A program made the position numbers and the translations under genes. Below the pieces are notes generated by a model. The model was given only the letters and a program-made list of their open reading frames with translations. It was not told the origin of the DNA and searched no databases. Positions 1 through 8,420 of a stretch of 64,000 nucleotides of DNA are shown here, piece by piece. Each line of letters opens with the position of its first letter. The stretch's first letter is position 1. The DNA lies in assembly GCA_013036995.1 (NCBI GenBank), contig JAAOXG010000002.1, positions 62,001-126,000 on the forward strand, written 5' to 3'. This DNA comes from Lacrimispora defluvii (GTDB lineage: Bacteria; Bacillota; Clostridia; Lachnospirales; Lachnospiraceae).

Positions 1-1386
1 TACCCGTTTCATTCCTGTTTTTTCTACATTTAATATCTTACCACGAAGTGGAAGAATCGCTTGGTGCTTTCTGTTTCTTGCCTCCTTGGCACTGCCCCCT
101 GCAGAATCCCCTTCTACTAAAAACAGCTCGTTCATTTCACTTTCCCGGGATGCGCAATCTGCAAGCTTTCCTGACACACTGGTAAGAAAGGACACTTCTT
201 CTTTTTTTCTTACCAGATTTCTTGCTGCCCTGACAGCTTCTCTGGTCTTTTTTGCCGCCTGAGCCTTGTCTACAATCTTATTGAATATGTCTGGATTGAG
301 TTCAAAAAAGACTGTTATTTTCTCCAGAAGGCACTTTTCCACCGTGTTTCTCACTTTTCTATTTCCAAGCTTTTGCTTGGTCTGTCCTTCAAATTGCGGC
401 TCAGGCAGCTTAATACTTACAACAGCAGCAAAACCTTCCCAGAGATCCTCACTGCTTATCTTATTCTTTTTTTCTTCCCCCAGACAATAGATGACTGCTT
501 TGGTATAAGCACTTTTAAATCCTGCTAAGTGCGTGCCGCCCTCCGCTGTCTCGATATTATTAACAAAACTTATGATTTCTTCTGAAAATGCCTGATTATG
601 GATGAATGAGACCTCCATTGCAATTCCATCCTGCTCGGTATTCACGTAAAAGGCTTTTTCATAGAGAAGTTCTTCTCCCTTGTTCAAACTTCTTGCAAAG
701 CTTTCCACACCTTTTTTTTCCTGGAAGATTTCATCTACACCATCTATTTCACTTATAAAATGAATGGTTACACCGCTTGTCAGATATGCAGTTTCGTGAA
801 GTCTTCGTTCTAACAGCTTCGTATCCCATTCAATGTTCGAAAATGTGTGTTCATCCGGCCAGAACCTGACAAATGTCCCTGTTCTGTCTGAATCTGCAAT
901 ACGTTTCACTGGCTCTAACGGAGTTCCGTACTCATAGAACTGCACATATTCCCCACCATCCTGCCATACATGTACTTCCAATTTCTTGGACAATGCATTT
1001 ACTACGGATGCGCCTACTCCATGCAGTCCACCAGAAATCTTATATCCCTCCTGGTTGAATTTTCCGCCTGCATGAAGTACGGTAAACACTACCTCAAGTG
1101 CCGAAAGACCTGCCTTGGTGTTCGTTCCTACTGGAATCCCTCTTCCATCATCGCAGACACTGACGGAACAATCACGGTGAACAGTAACTTCAATGTTACT
1201 GCAATGCCCTTCCAATGCTTCATCTACTGCGTTATCTACGATTTCGTATACCAGTTGGTGAAGCCCGCTACTTCCTGTATTTCCAATATACATTCCAGGA
1301 CGTTTTTTTACTGCCTCAAGGCCTTCTAATATCATCAGCTGATCTGCATCATATTCCTGGTCGACCACCATCATGTCTTTATCCAT
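1..1386 (-). CDS. Type IIA topoisomerase ATPase subunit (GyrB/ParE family), 3' end outside window
   Basis: The visible 462 codons hold the GHKL ATPase region (DNAVDEALEG, DDGRGIPVG, LHGVGASVVNALS), the transducer domain, and the start of the TOPRIM region (EGDSAGGSA, LPLRGKILNVEK). The protein would form the ATPase subunit of a gyrase or topoisomerase IV that changes DNA supercoiling or decatenates DNA. The ATG at 1386 is preceded by an AGGAG at a usable distance. The gene follows the second PII gene by only 12 nt on the same strand. The insert around residues 130-200 is unlike the commonest GyrB, so it may be ParE or a second GyrB copy; a partner GyrA/ParC gene would lie outside the window. 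Confidence 0.85.
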   Translation of the reverse strand, partial: MDKDMMVVDQEYDADQLMILEGLEAVKKRPGMYIGNTGSSGLHQLVYEIVDNAVDEALEGHCSNIEVTVHRDCSVSVCDDGRGIPVGTNTKAGLSALEVVFTVLHAGGKFNQEGYKISGGLHGVGASVVNALSKKLEVHVWQDGGEYVQFYEYGTPLEPVKRIADSDRTGTFVRFWPDEHTFSNIEWDTKLLERRLHETAYLTSGVTIHFISEIDGVDEIFQEKKGVESFARSLNKGEELLYEKAFYVNTEQDGIAMEVSFIHNQAFSEEIISFVNNIETAEGGTHLAGFKSAYTKAVIYCLGEEKKNKISSEDLWEGFAAVVSIKLPEPQFEGQTKQKLGNRKVRNTVEKCLLEKITVFFELNPDIFNKIVDKAQAAKKTREAVRAARNLVRKKEEVSFLTSVSGKLADCASRESEMNELFLVEGDSAGGSAKEARNRKHQAILPLRGKILNVEKTGMKRV

Positions 1387-1398
1387 CCGCAAATACTC

Positions 1399-1743
1399 CT
1401 ATACTACATGTTCATTTGTTCTTATCTTAATCGTATCCATGACTGGAAGGATGAATACCTTTCCATCACCACTGTTCCCTGTCTTGTTCGCCCGGAGAAT
1501 CGCTGCAATTGCCTTATCCACATCCTCATCTTCCACCACGATGGTCACCTGTTTTTTTGGCATGAACGGATAATCCTGATAGCCTTCTACTTCCTCACCC
1601 TCAACCTCAATTGCGTAAGTAACACTTTTCTTTCCACGTCCCTGAACCATCTGACTGTTAAGTCCTAAGATTCCTTCCTGCAGCAGTTCCTGTTTTGTAT
1701 CATTGTATTTGTCCGGCCGAATATAACATATAATCTGCTTCAT
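1399..1743 (-). CDS. PII-family signalling protein, NifI2-like
   Basis: This 114-residue protein has the PII fold: an N-terminal MKQIICYIRPDK strand, a GRGKK stretch before the T-loop, a long acidic T-loop ending in PKKQV, and the C-terminal GDGKVFILPV nucleotide-binding segment. PII proteins bind ATP/ADP and 2-oxoglutarate and switch a target enzyme or transporter. The T-loop differs from that of its upstream neighbour, as in the NifI1/NifI2 pairs of archaea and clostridia. The gap to that neighbour is 8 nt. No nif gene is in the window, so the target is inferred to be the AprA-like or transport proteins of the same cluster. Confidence 0.85.
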   Translation of the reverse strand: MKQIICYIRPDKYNDTKQELLQEGILGLNSQMVQGRGKKSVTYAIEVEGEEVEGYQDYPFMPKKQVTIVVEDEDVDKAIAAILRANKTGNSGDGKVFILPVMDTIKIRTNEHVV

Positions 1744-1751
1744 CTCTCTAC

Positions 1752-2078
1752 CTATAACCTTTCTTCGCCAGTACTAATGGTAAATGCACGTTCCACTGGC
1801 AAGACGAAAATTTTTCCATCTCCAAAGTTACCTTTTTCTCCTGTTCGGGAGTTTCTCGAAATAATTCCAACCACTGTATCAAAATCTGAATCTTCAATTA
1901 CGATTGTGACACACTCTTTGAGCACTTCATCATAATGCACGCCACCAACAATAATACCCTGCTGTTTTCCACGCCCTAACACGCTGTTTTTCGTTGCTGC
2001 ATGAAACCCGGATAATGCCAGCTGTTCTAAGACTACAGATACTTTCTCCGGACGGATAATCGCCTGTATCATCTTCAT
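1752..2078 (-). CDS. PII-family signalling protein, NifI1-like
   Basis: A 108-residue PII protein beginning MKMIQAIIRPEK, with a GRGKQQG stretch leading to a short T-loop and a C-terminal GDGKIFVLPV segment. The start at 2078 is chosen because AGGAGG lies 7 nt upstream; the longer in-frame start at 2105 has no such site. It forms a tandem pair with the next gene, and the two differ strongly in the T-loop, which suggests heteromeric work as in NifI1/NifI2. A terminator-like hairpin separates it from the ferredoxin gene upstream. Confidence 0.85.
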   Translation of the reverse strand: MKMIQAIIRPEKVSVVLEQLALSGFHAATKNSVLGRGKQQGIIVGGVHYDEVLKECVTIVIEDSDFDTVVGIISRNSRTGEKGNFGDGKIFVLPVERAFTISTGEERL

Positions 2079-2107
2079 AGGTCTTCCTCCTGTCTTTTTT
2101 AACAAAA

Positions 2108-2128
2108 GGGAGCATGTTTCGTGCTCCC
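2108..2128 (-). terminator. Hairpin with U-rich tail between AprB-like and PII genes
   Basis: GGGAGCA pairs with TGCTCCC around a 7-nt loop and is followed on the minus strand by TTTTGTT. It lies in the 72-nt gap between the ferredoxin-like gene and the first PII gene, so it may partly stop transcription and lower PII expression relative to the upstream genes. Confidence 0.6.
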
Positions 2129-2150
2129 TCTATTTTTTAACATGTACCTT

Positions 2151-2378
2151 TTATTTGATTAAATATGGGATTTCCTCTAAGTGCAGTGCATCTTTCGGGC
2201 AGATATAGGTACATACATCACAGTACCAGCAATCATCTCTGTACTTCATATATGGGAAACCATCTTCCCCTAATCTTAGTACATCTCTTGGGCAAAAATT
2301 TACACACTGTCCACAGGAAATACATTTTTCTTTATCTGGTTTGATCCACTGATATTCTCTTACTTCTGTCTTTGTCAT
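2151..2378 (-). CDS. Short 2x[4Fe-4S] ferredoxin, AprB-like
   Basis: This 75-residue protein carries two CxxCxxCxxxC-type cluster motifs, one starting CISCGQC and one CWYCDVC, each followed by CP. It begins 3 nt after the AprA-like gene, and this order is that of adenylyl-sulfate reductase beta subunits. AprB of sulfate reducers is about twice as long because of a C-terminal tail that wraps the alpha subunit; here that tail is missing. It probably passes electrons to or from the flavoprotein. The substrate is unknown. Confidence 0.85.
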   Translation of the reverse strand: MTKTEVREYQWIKPDKEKCISCGQCVNFCPRDVLRLGEDGFPYMKYRDDCWYCDVCTYICPKDALHLEEIPYLIK

Positions 2379-2381
2379 AAT

Positions 2382-4217
2382 TTATTTACCTCCTGGCACA
2401 ATTCTTCTTGGAATTTCAAAACCTTCACGCTCGTATTTTTCCTCTAACCATGGGTCTACATTGTCATTCTTTGGTGGATGATAACCTTCTCCAATATCAA
2501 ATTCCATCTTTGGATATTCGTATTCAAGATACTCTGGGAAATCCCATTTGAATGCAGGAACTTCAACTGCCTCCAATGTCATTTCACCGCCAACTTTTTT
2601 GATTACGACCTGTTTTCTATCCCATTTTGGATCTCTTGCCGGATAGCTCAAACGGAAATGAGATAATCCCCATCTGCTCTCTGTACGGAATAAGGATGCA
2701 CGTGCTGCCATCTCTGCACAAACTAAAATACTCTTGATCTCCGTTACTTTGATCAGATCATGGTAATCATTTACCTTGATTCTTGGGATATCCTGCTCAC
2801 GGATTCTCTTGCACCACCATAGCATCTTCTGCATTAATGGATCGCTCTTTGGCGGTGTCAGATACTGGGAAATACGTGCACGAAGCTTAAATTCTACATC
2901 GCTTGGTGCCAGACCGGATTCTAATTTCAATGGACGTTCTGTCTCTTCTGCTAAAATCTCAAGGTTTACACCAACTGGTTTTGCCTTATGTGTTGCCGCA
3001 TAATCTACTGCCTGCTGTCCTGCAATTGCACCGAATACAAAAGCGCCTGTCAGATACTGATGTGGTACACTTGCACAGTCACCTGCTGCAAATAATCCAG
3101 GGACCGTTGTCTTGGTATCCTTGTCTACTTTGATACCTGACATACTATGTCCACTACACAGTGTGATTTCCTCTAAGCCCTGTTCTACTGAATCCCAGCA
3201 ATGATAAGATTCACTTCTGTCTAAATGGAATTTGCCTCGGGTAGTACGCTCTGTTCCCCATAGAACTTTTTCAAGACCATTGATGGTGTTCTGTGGAAGA
3301 TGATCCATCTTTAAGTAGATAGGTCCTTTTCCTTCCTGGAACTGTTTCCAAACTGCAAGGAACATATCACCTGACCAGTAACCATGTGTCCAGTATTTAT
3401 TGCCTTCGGCATTAACACCGTATCCGCCTCTTGGATATACAACATATCCACAAGCTGGTCCATTGTAATCTTTCATTAAAAGGTTGGTCTGGAAACATTC
3501 CAGGTTTACCATCTCTGCACCAGCTTCATAAGCAAGCGCATATCCCTCACCAGTATTTCCTGGGAATTCATAGATACCTGAAAGATATCCATCTCTTGGG
3601 AGTCCAAATTTTCCAACACATCCTGCTGTTAAGATAACGGTTGGTGTATTAATAAAGTAGCCCTGTCCAGTACGAATATTAAATCCAAAGATTCCTGAAA
3701 TCTCACCGTCTGTTGTAAATAATTTGGTTGCTGGTGTAAAGCTTAATACCTCAACACCTAATTTTTTGACACGGCTTGCCAAACCTCTCTTGATATCCTC
3801 ACCATCCATTGCCAGATAAAGTGGTGCATCGGTTGGGTGCAGATAATTGGTCACATAGTTTCCATCTTTATCGGTAGGGAACAGATCACCAGGTTCACGT
3901 TTTGTATATTCTTCCAGATCCTTGATAACATCTTTACTCTTTTCTCCAAGTACGTAAGCCGTCTCCTGATCAATGACACCTTCGGAAACTTTTGTTAATG
4001 CTTCTACCACATCTTCTGGTGTGGAATAGCCTGGTGAAGCCATGATATTTAATGCATCCATGCCTCGTCCGATTGCTCCGGAGCTTTCGATTGGTCCTTT
4101 ATCCATAATGATGACTTTTGCATCCGGATTTTTTTCTTTTGCCTTGATTGCGGCAATCGTACCTGCACTACCTCCACCTAGAATAACAATGTCTGCTGTT
4201 AATGTTTTTACTTTCAT
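2382..4217 (-). CDS. AprA-like FAD-dependent oxidoreductase (fumarate reductase/APS reductase alpha family)
   Basis: The 611-residue protein has the N-terminal FAD-binding motif GGGSAG at residues 14-19, a GRGMDALNIM segment in the position used by this family to bind flavin, and a C-terminal GLFAAGDCA motif typical of fumarate reductase/AprA flavoproteins. The long C-terminal part with DPKWDRK and YEYPKMEFDIGEG resembles AprA rather than SdhA. Its start overlaps the ATPase stop as ATGA, so translation is coupled to the transporter. No ATP sulfurylase, Qmo or Dsr gene is visible, so sulfate respiration is not supported. A role in reducing or oxidising an imported sulfur or other small compound is inferred. 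Confidence 0.85.
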   Translation of the reverse strand: MKVKTLTADIVILGGGSAGTIAAIKAKEKNPDAKVIIMDKGPIESSGAIGRGMDALNIMASPGYSTPEDVVEALTKVSEGVIDQETAYVLGEKSKDVIKDLEEYTKREPGDLFPTDKDGNYVTNYLHPTDAPLYLAMDGEDIKRGLASRVKKLGVEVLSFTPATKLFTTDGEISGIFGFNIRTGQGYFINTPTVILTAGCVGKFGLPRDGYLSGIYEFPGNTGEGYALAYEAGAEMVNLECFQTNLLMKDYNGPACGYVVYPRGGYGVNAEGNKYWTHGYWSGDMFLAVWKQFQEGKGPIYLKMDHLPQNTINGLEKVLWGTERTTRGKFHLDRSESYHCWDSVEQGLEEITLCSGHSMSGIKVDKDTKTTVPGLFAAGDCASVPHQYLTGAFVFGAIAGQQAVDYAATHKAKPVGVNLEILAEETERPLKLESGLAPSDVEFKLRARISQYLTPPKSDPLMQKMLWWCKRIREQDIPRIKVNDYHDLIKVTEIKSILVCAEMAARASLFRTESRWGLSHFRLSYPARDPKWDRKQVVIKKVGGEMTLEAVEVPAFKWDFPEYLEYEYPKMEFDIGEGYHPPKNDNVDPWLEEKYEREGFEIPRRIVPGGK

Positions 4218-4987
4218 AATTTATCCTCCTTCTTAAGGTTGCTACACAGATTAAATTCTTTATAAATAACATCTCTGTATGCATTAAAAACGCTTCCTGT
4301 CCGGTTTCTGGTCTGCTGCTTATCTACATTGATCACGCTGTTGATCAGACCTGTATTTGAATTCATAATTGCAATTTTATCTGCCAGATAAATGGCTTCA
4401 TCAATATCGTGTGTAACAAAAACGATTGTGACATTTCTAGTTGTCTTGATATCTAACAATAAGTCCTGTAAACTGATTCTGGTAAAAGTATCAAGTGCTC
4501 CAAACGGTTCATCCATAAATAAAATCTTCGGTTCTGTGACTAGCGCTCTTGCAATCGCAACACGCTGTTTCATACCACCGGAAAGCTGATGAATATAACT
4601 GTTTTCAAATCCCATCAGATTAACATATTCCAGATGCTCTATCGCCCGTTCGTGACGTTCCTTTGCGGAAAACATTTTATTGATTTTCATACCAAATTCA
4701 ACATTTTCAATCACAGTCATCCACGGAAATAATGCGTAATTCTGAAATACAAAGGAGCTTTCCCTATTTGGTTCCGTGACCTTCGTTCCATCAATCTTGA
4801 TACTTCCGCTCGTCGCTTTATCAAGTCCTGATATCAAGCGGAGCATTGTACTTTTTCCACAACCAGAGGGACCTAAAAGACACATAAACTCATTGTCACC
4901 AATCGTAAAATCAAGACTGTTCAAAACGATTTTTTCTCCACCGCCTTTTATCTGAAAAGACTTGGTGACTTTTTGTAACTCAATCAT
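4214..4987 (-). CDS. ABC importer ATPase, SsuB/TauB/NrtD family
   Basis: A 257-residue ATPase with Walker A GPSGCGKST at residues 39-47, a Q-loop VFQNYALFPW, signature LSGGMKQR and Walker B ILFMDEPFGALD. It powers uptake by the permease and lipoprotein next to it. The start at 4987 has a GGGAGGG site just upstream; the longer reading to 5056 would run well inside the permease gene. Its stop overlaps the AprA-like start by 4 nt. The family imports sulfonates, taurine, nitrate, cyanate, thiamine precursors and similar solutes, and the substrate cannot be read from sequence. Confidence 0.9.
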   Translation of the reverse strand: MIELQKVTKSFQIKGGGEKIVLNSLDFTIGDNEFMCLLGPSGCGKSTMLRLISGLDKATSGSIKIDGTKVTEPNRESSFVFQNYALFPWMTVIENVEFGMKINKMFSAKERHERAIEHLEYVNLMGFENSYIHQLSGGMKQRVAIARALVTEPKILFMDEPFGALDTFTRISLQDLLLDIKTTRNVTIVFVTHDIDEAIYLADKIAIMNSNTGLINSVINVDKQQTRNRTGSVFNAYRDVIYKEFNLCSNLKKEDKL

Positions 4988-4998
4988 GTTATCCCTCC

Positions 4999-5778
4999 CT
5001 ACTTTTCTCGATAAGAAAGTACAATACTTTCTACTCTTCGTATTAGAACAAAGCACAACAGACCAATGATTCCAATTGTGATCATACCTACAATCGTGTC
5101 TGCGTAATTCATCAGGTTATAGGACATCCAGGTGAAGTATCCAATTCCATATTTTCCGGAAATCATCTCTGCTGCAATAACGCTCATCCAGGATGTTCCG
5201 ATTCCAACGGATAATCCAGTAAAAATGTTAGGTACTGCACTTGGAAAATATACATACCGGATGACCTGTCCTTTTTTTGCATGCATACTGTATGCCGCAT
5301 CCAACAATGTCTGGCTTACTGTTTCTGTTCCTGCAATCGTGTTGACCAGTATCGGGAAAAATGCACCGATAAAGGTTATAAAAATGATACTACCCTCAAT
5401 TGTTGTAAATAAAAGAATGGAAATTGGAATCCATGTAATCTGCGGAATTGGACGGAGCATATCAAAAACCGGTAAAATAAAGTTTTTTCCAAAGCGCGTC
5501 ATACCTATTACCATTCCGAAAAACACTCCGGCTGGAAGTGCCATTCCGCATCCAATCAAAATTCTTAAACAGCTGTACCCTACATGATAATAAAATTCCT
5601 GTTGCACCAGCAGCTCTGCAAATGCCTGAAATACACGAACCGGTGTCGGTAAATTACCAAACATCAACGGTCGCTGCACATTTGCCATAACTAAGATTTG
5701 CCATATAATCAAAAACAGTACAATGGACAACACCTTACAGAGTAAATCTACTATTTGAATAGATTTCTTTTTCTTCAT
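4999..5778 (-). CDS. ABC importer permease, SsuC/TauC family
   Basis: This 259-residue integral membrane protein has about six hydrophobic segments and the binding-protein-dependent transport motif region around DAAYSMHAKKGQVIRYVYFPSA, which contacts the ATPase. Its stop is 11 nt before the ATPase start. Together with the lipoprotein and ATPase it makes a complete nitrate/sulfonate/bicarbonate-type importer in the cytoplasmic membrane. Confidence 0.88.
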   Translation of the reverse strand: MKKKKSIQIVDLLCKVLSIVLFLIIWQILVMANVQRPLMFGNLPTPVRVFQAFAELLVQQEFYYHVGYSCLRILIGCGMALPAGVFFGMVIGMTRFGKNFILPVFDMLRPIPQITWIPISILLFTTIEGSIIFITFIGAFFPILVNTIAGTETVSQTLLDAAYSMHAKKGQVIRYVYFPSAVPNIFTGLSVGIGTSWMSVIAAEMISGKYGIGYFTWMSYNLMNYADTIVGMITIGIIGLLCFVLIRRVESIVLSYREK

Positions 5779-5849
5779 ATTAAAGCCTCCTTGTATTGCG
5801 AAGCAAAATGCGACTGTCCCTACAGGAGCAGAGGCTTTGCCTCCTTATA

Positions 5850-6941
5850 TTATTCGAGTGGAAGCCAGTCGCCCTGCAGTTCTTCGTCGCTTGGATATGT
5901 CATCTCCAACTCCTCATAAGCTTTTCTTAAATAGGAGTCATCCACGAACTCTTCCAAATCAACATCTTTAATACTGCCAATCTCTACAAGGAAATCTTTG
6001 CTGCCCTTTAATGTTTCAACATCTTTATCATAAATAACAGTATCGAATCTTACCTTATCTACAATCGTTGCACAGACACTCTCTGAGTAGCCTGTCTCCT
6101 CTGCAAATATCTTTGCTGCTTCTTCTGGATTCTCTACTATGAACTGGTGAGAACGAATGAGTGCTTTTAAAAAGCAAATCGTATAGTCCTCATGTTCCTC
6201 TACCCATTTTCTATCTGCGACAATACCATCAAGATAATCAACCCCGGTATCTTCACCGCCAACGAGTACTTTTCCGTATCCTTCTTCCTCTGCAAGACTT
6301 GCAAATGGCTCCCAGATTGAAAATGCTGCCACTTTATTCTGCTCAATATTACTTAAACCAACGGTTGCATCCTGGCTTACGATATTGACCTGATCTGCAA
6401 CACCATTTTTTTCTAATTCCAGAAGCAACATTCTGTGTGCACTTCCTCCGATTGGAGTTGCGACTTCTTTTCCTGCCAAATCAGCAACTGAGGTAACATC
6501 TGACTCATTCGGAATCAGAATTGCCTGATTCATACCATCTTTTCCTTTTCCATCAAATCCGATAAATACGGATGAATAATTCTGTTCAGTCTGACCTTTT
6601 TCGCCATTCGTTAAGATCGGCATATCCCCCATGACCGCAAACTGTAATTTTCCAGCAATCATATTATTCGTAAGTGGCGGTCCTGACTGTGCATTCTGCC
6701 AGTCTATACTAAATTCTGTATCTGGATATTTTGCAGCCAGCTCCTCCTCAAGAAATCCTTTGTTTTTCATAATGAGTGGTCCCCAGGTCTGTGAGGTAAC
6801 AGTCTGATAACCAATTGCAATTGTTACTTTTCCAGAAACTCCCGAGCCAGTGTCTGCTGAACTAGAATCTGTGGCATTTCCACATGCTGCAAATGAAAAT
6901 GTCATGCATAGCATCAATAGTACCGAAATAAGTTTTTTCAT
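5850..6941 (-). CDS. Substrate-binding lipoprotein of SsuA/NrtA type
   Basis: The 363-residue product starts with a lipoprotein signal peptide whose lipobox FAAC places the lipidated cysteine at residue 20. The mature part shows the NMT1/SsuA-like pattern: an IAIGYQTVTSQ opening strand, GGSAHRMLLLELEKNGV in the ligand cleft, and a FSIWEPFA segment near the hinge. It captures a small organic or inorganic anion outside the membrane. A GGAGG site stands 9 nt before the ATG. The gene is 112 nt downstream of the ROK regulator. Confidence 0.88.
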   Translation of the reverse strand: MKKLISVLLMLCMTFSFAACGNATDSSSADTGSGVSGKVTIAIGYQTVTSQTWGPLIMKNKGFLEEELAAKYPDTEFSIDWQNAQSGPPLTNNMIAGKLQFAVMGDMPILTNGEKGQTEQNYSSVFIGFDGKGKDGMNQAILIPNESDVTSVADLAGKEVATPIGGSAHRMLLLELEKNGVADQVNIVSQDATVGLSNIEQNKVAAFSIWEPFASLAEEEGYGKVLVGGEDTGVDYLDGIVADRKWVEEHEDYTICFLKALIRSHQFIVENPEEAAKIFAEETGYSESVCATIVDKVRFDTVIYDKDVETLKGSKDFLVEIGSIKDVDLEEFVDDSYLRKAYEELEMTYPSDEELQGDWLPLE

Positions 6942-7036
6942 AATAAATGTCCTCCTGTCTTGTCCTGTTTTCTATGTTCTGTCAACAATCACCAATCCTT
7001 AGAAATGTCTGACTCCATTCCTCCTTTCAAAAAATA

Positions 7037-7050
7037 TTTCATATATGAAA
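7037..7050. promoter_or_regulatory. 14-bp palindrome upstream of the lipoprotein gene
   Basis: TTTCATATATGAAA is a perfect dyad just after the ROK stop codon and 96 nt before the lipoprotein start. It could be an operator or simply AT-rich sequence; there is no further support. Confidence 0.3.
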
Positions 7051-7053
7051 ATT

Positions 7054-8232
7054 TTAATAGCTATCACCAATTAAGTTTTCGACTAACATCACCGCTGCTC
7101 CTAAAGCAATTCCATCATTTCCAAATTTTCCAAGCATTTCAAACTGTGTCTTTTTATCATTGATGTTTCCTGCCACAACTTTGGCGCATTTTTCATAATA
7201 TCTTGGGCAACTGCGCACCAACGGTCCTCCCATAATAATCAAATCTATATCCAGCAGACGAATGAAATTCGATAATCCGATTCCCATGATTTCTGCTGCT
7301 TCATCGATGACCTGCCTTGCTATGCCATCCTCTTTTTCTGCCTCACCCACAATTTTCATAAATAGTGGAAGACTGTTCTCTCCTCCAGACACATCTACTG
7401 GAATCAATTCCATATACTTTCGATTGATGGCTTTTATGGTTATGTAATCCTCAATGTAATTACTCTTTTGTTTCCCTGTTGGAAGAAATAGCTGCATCTT
7501 TGAAAATGCTTCTTCCTCATCGTTTAGGGAACGGATAATTTTATCAGAAGCAATGGTTCCGACCCGTATTCCCATACCACAGTTAAAATAACCTATATTC
7601 TTGTGGTTCTTTCCGCTTCCATATAAATATTCAAGCAATGCTGCACAGTTGACTCCATTTGCTACCTGAACTTCATCCTGGATCTTACTTTCAAGCATTT
7701 CCCTTAACCTTACATTTTTCCATCCTGCTGCATAAAAATCTTGATTCTCCAACAGGACTGCATCTTCTGCTCTTAACGGTCCAACCGTTCCAATTCCAAC
7801 TCCCAACAGTCTTTCACCATCTGAATCAAATTTCTTCTTGATTTTCTTAATAATCTTAGCAATTTGTTCCATTGTTTTCTCTGGTGTACAGGTCTCATCC
7901 ATTCCAAAGTCTTCCTTATATAAAATTTCCATTTTGATGTTTGCCAAAATTACTTTTACATAAAGAATTGAGATATCCACTCCAATCACCAGATAATCAT
8001 TTTGATTGATGCTGTATAGTGTTGGTCTTCTTCCTCCATTTGGCTGTCCCTGCACTGTTTCTATTACGATTCCCTGCTCCTTCATTGGATAAAGAATGTT
8101 ATTTAGTGAGGTCAATTTCATGTCTAGTGCTTCTGCAATTTCATTTTTGGTAATATCACCTTTTTTTAATAAAGTATCAATTACCCTACATTGGTTTTCT
8201 GTTAAATCTTTTATTTTTTCCAAACTTTTCAT
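7054..8232 (-). CDS. ROK-family transcriptional regulator
   Basis: A 392-residue protein with an N-terminal winged helix (residues about 1-65, RVIDTLLKKGDITKNEIAEAL) followed by a ROK sugar-kinase-like domain with an IGVDIS phosphate-binding strand, GVGIGTVGP and a C-terminal GNDGIALGAA segment. The start at 8232 follows a GGGGAAG site; a longer start at 8253 is weaker. ROK regulators usually respond to sugars, so finding one at the head of an anion-transport/AprA-like cluster is unusual. It probably represses its own promoter and perhaps the operon. Confidence 0.85.
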   Translation of the reverse strand: MKSLEKIKDLTENQCRVIDTLLKKGDITKNEIAEALDMKLTSLNNILYPMKEQGIVIETVQGQPNGGRRPTLYSINQNDYLVIGVDISILYVKVILANIKMEILYKEDFGMDETCTPEKTMEQIAKIIKKIKKKFDSDGERLLGVGIGTVGPLRAEDAVLLENQDFYAAGWKNVRLREMLESKIQDEVQVANGVNCAALLEYLYGSGKNHKNIGYFNCGMGIRVGTIASDKIIRSLNDEEEAFSKMQLFLPTGKQKSNYIEDYITIKAINRKYMELIPVDVSGGENSLPLFMKIVGEAEKEDGIARQVIDEAAEIMGIGLSNFIRLLDIDLIIMGGPLVRSCPRYYEKCAKVVAGNINDKKTQFEMLGKFGNDGIALGAAVMLVENLIGDSY

Positions 8233-8285
8233 TGTATCTTCCCCTTTATACAACTCTTATGCGCATCAACTTTTTATAAAACAAA

Positions 8286-8326
8286 AGGCAGACAAAGTCG
8301 TCCCTTCCGGACTCCTTCGTCTGCCT
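8286..8326 (-). terminator. Leader hairpin between the ROK promoter and the ROK gene
   Basis: AGGCAGAC pairs with GTCTGCCT, continues through a G-T pair and three more pairs, then a GA/GA internal loop and a 4-bp top stem. TTTTGTTTTAT follows on the minus strand. Because a good promoter lies upstream at 8369-8397, this intrinsic terminator sits in the ROK leader and could act as an attenuator. Confidence 0.6.
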
Positions 8327-8334
8327 CAAGTGCT

Positions 8335-8353
8335 TTTGACTAATTTAGTCAAA
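8335..8353. promoter_or_regulatory. 19-bp palindromic operator candidate for the ROK regulator
   Basis: TTTGACTAA and TTAGTCAAA form a perfect inverted repeat around one central base, about 10 nt downstream of the expected start point of the promoter at 8369-8397. Position and size fit a repressor roadblock site; ROK regulators commonly bind AT-rich dyads of this kind. Confidence 0.55.
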
Positions 8354-8368
8354 TGTTTTATGAGTTGA

Positions 8369-8397
8369 AGTATAGCATTGTTCCAATATGCTGTCAA
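8369..8397 (-). promoter_or_regulatory. Sigma-A type promoter for the ROK gene
   Basis: On the minus strand TTGACA, 17 nt, TATACT. This is close to consensus at optimal spacing and points at the ROK gene, giving a leader of about 130 nt. Confidence 0.75.
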
Positions 8398-8420
8398 GAT
8401 AATTTTTATCAATTATTTTT

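Noticed and set aside
6985-7015. A 9-codon leader peptide before the lipoprotein gene
   Set aside because: Its AAAGGAGG is only one base from the ATG, too close to work well.
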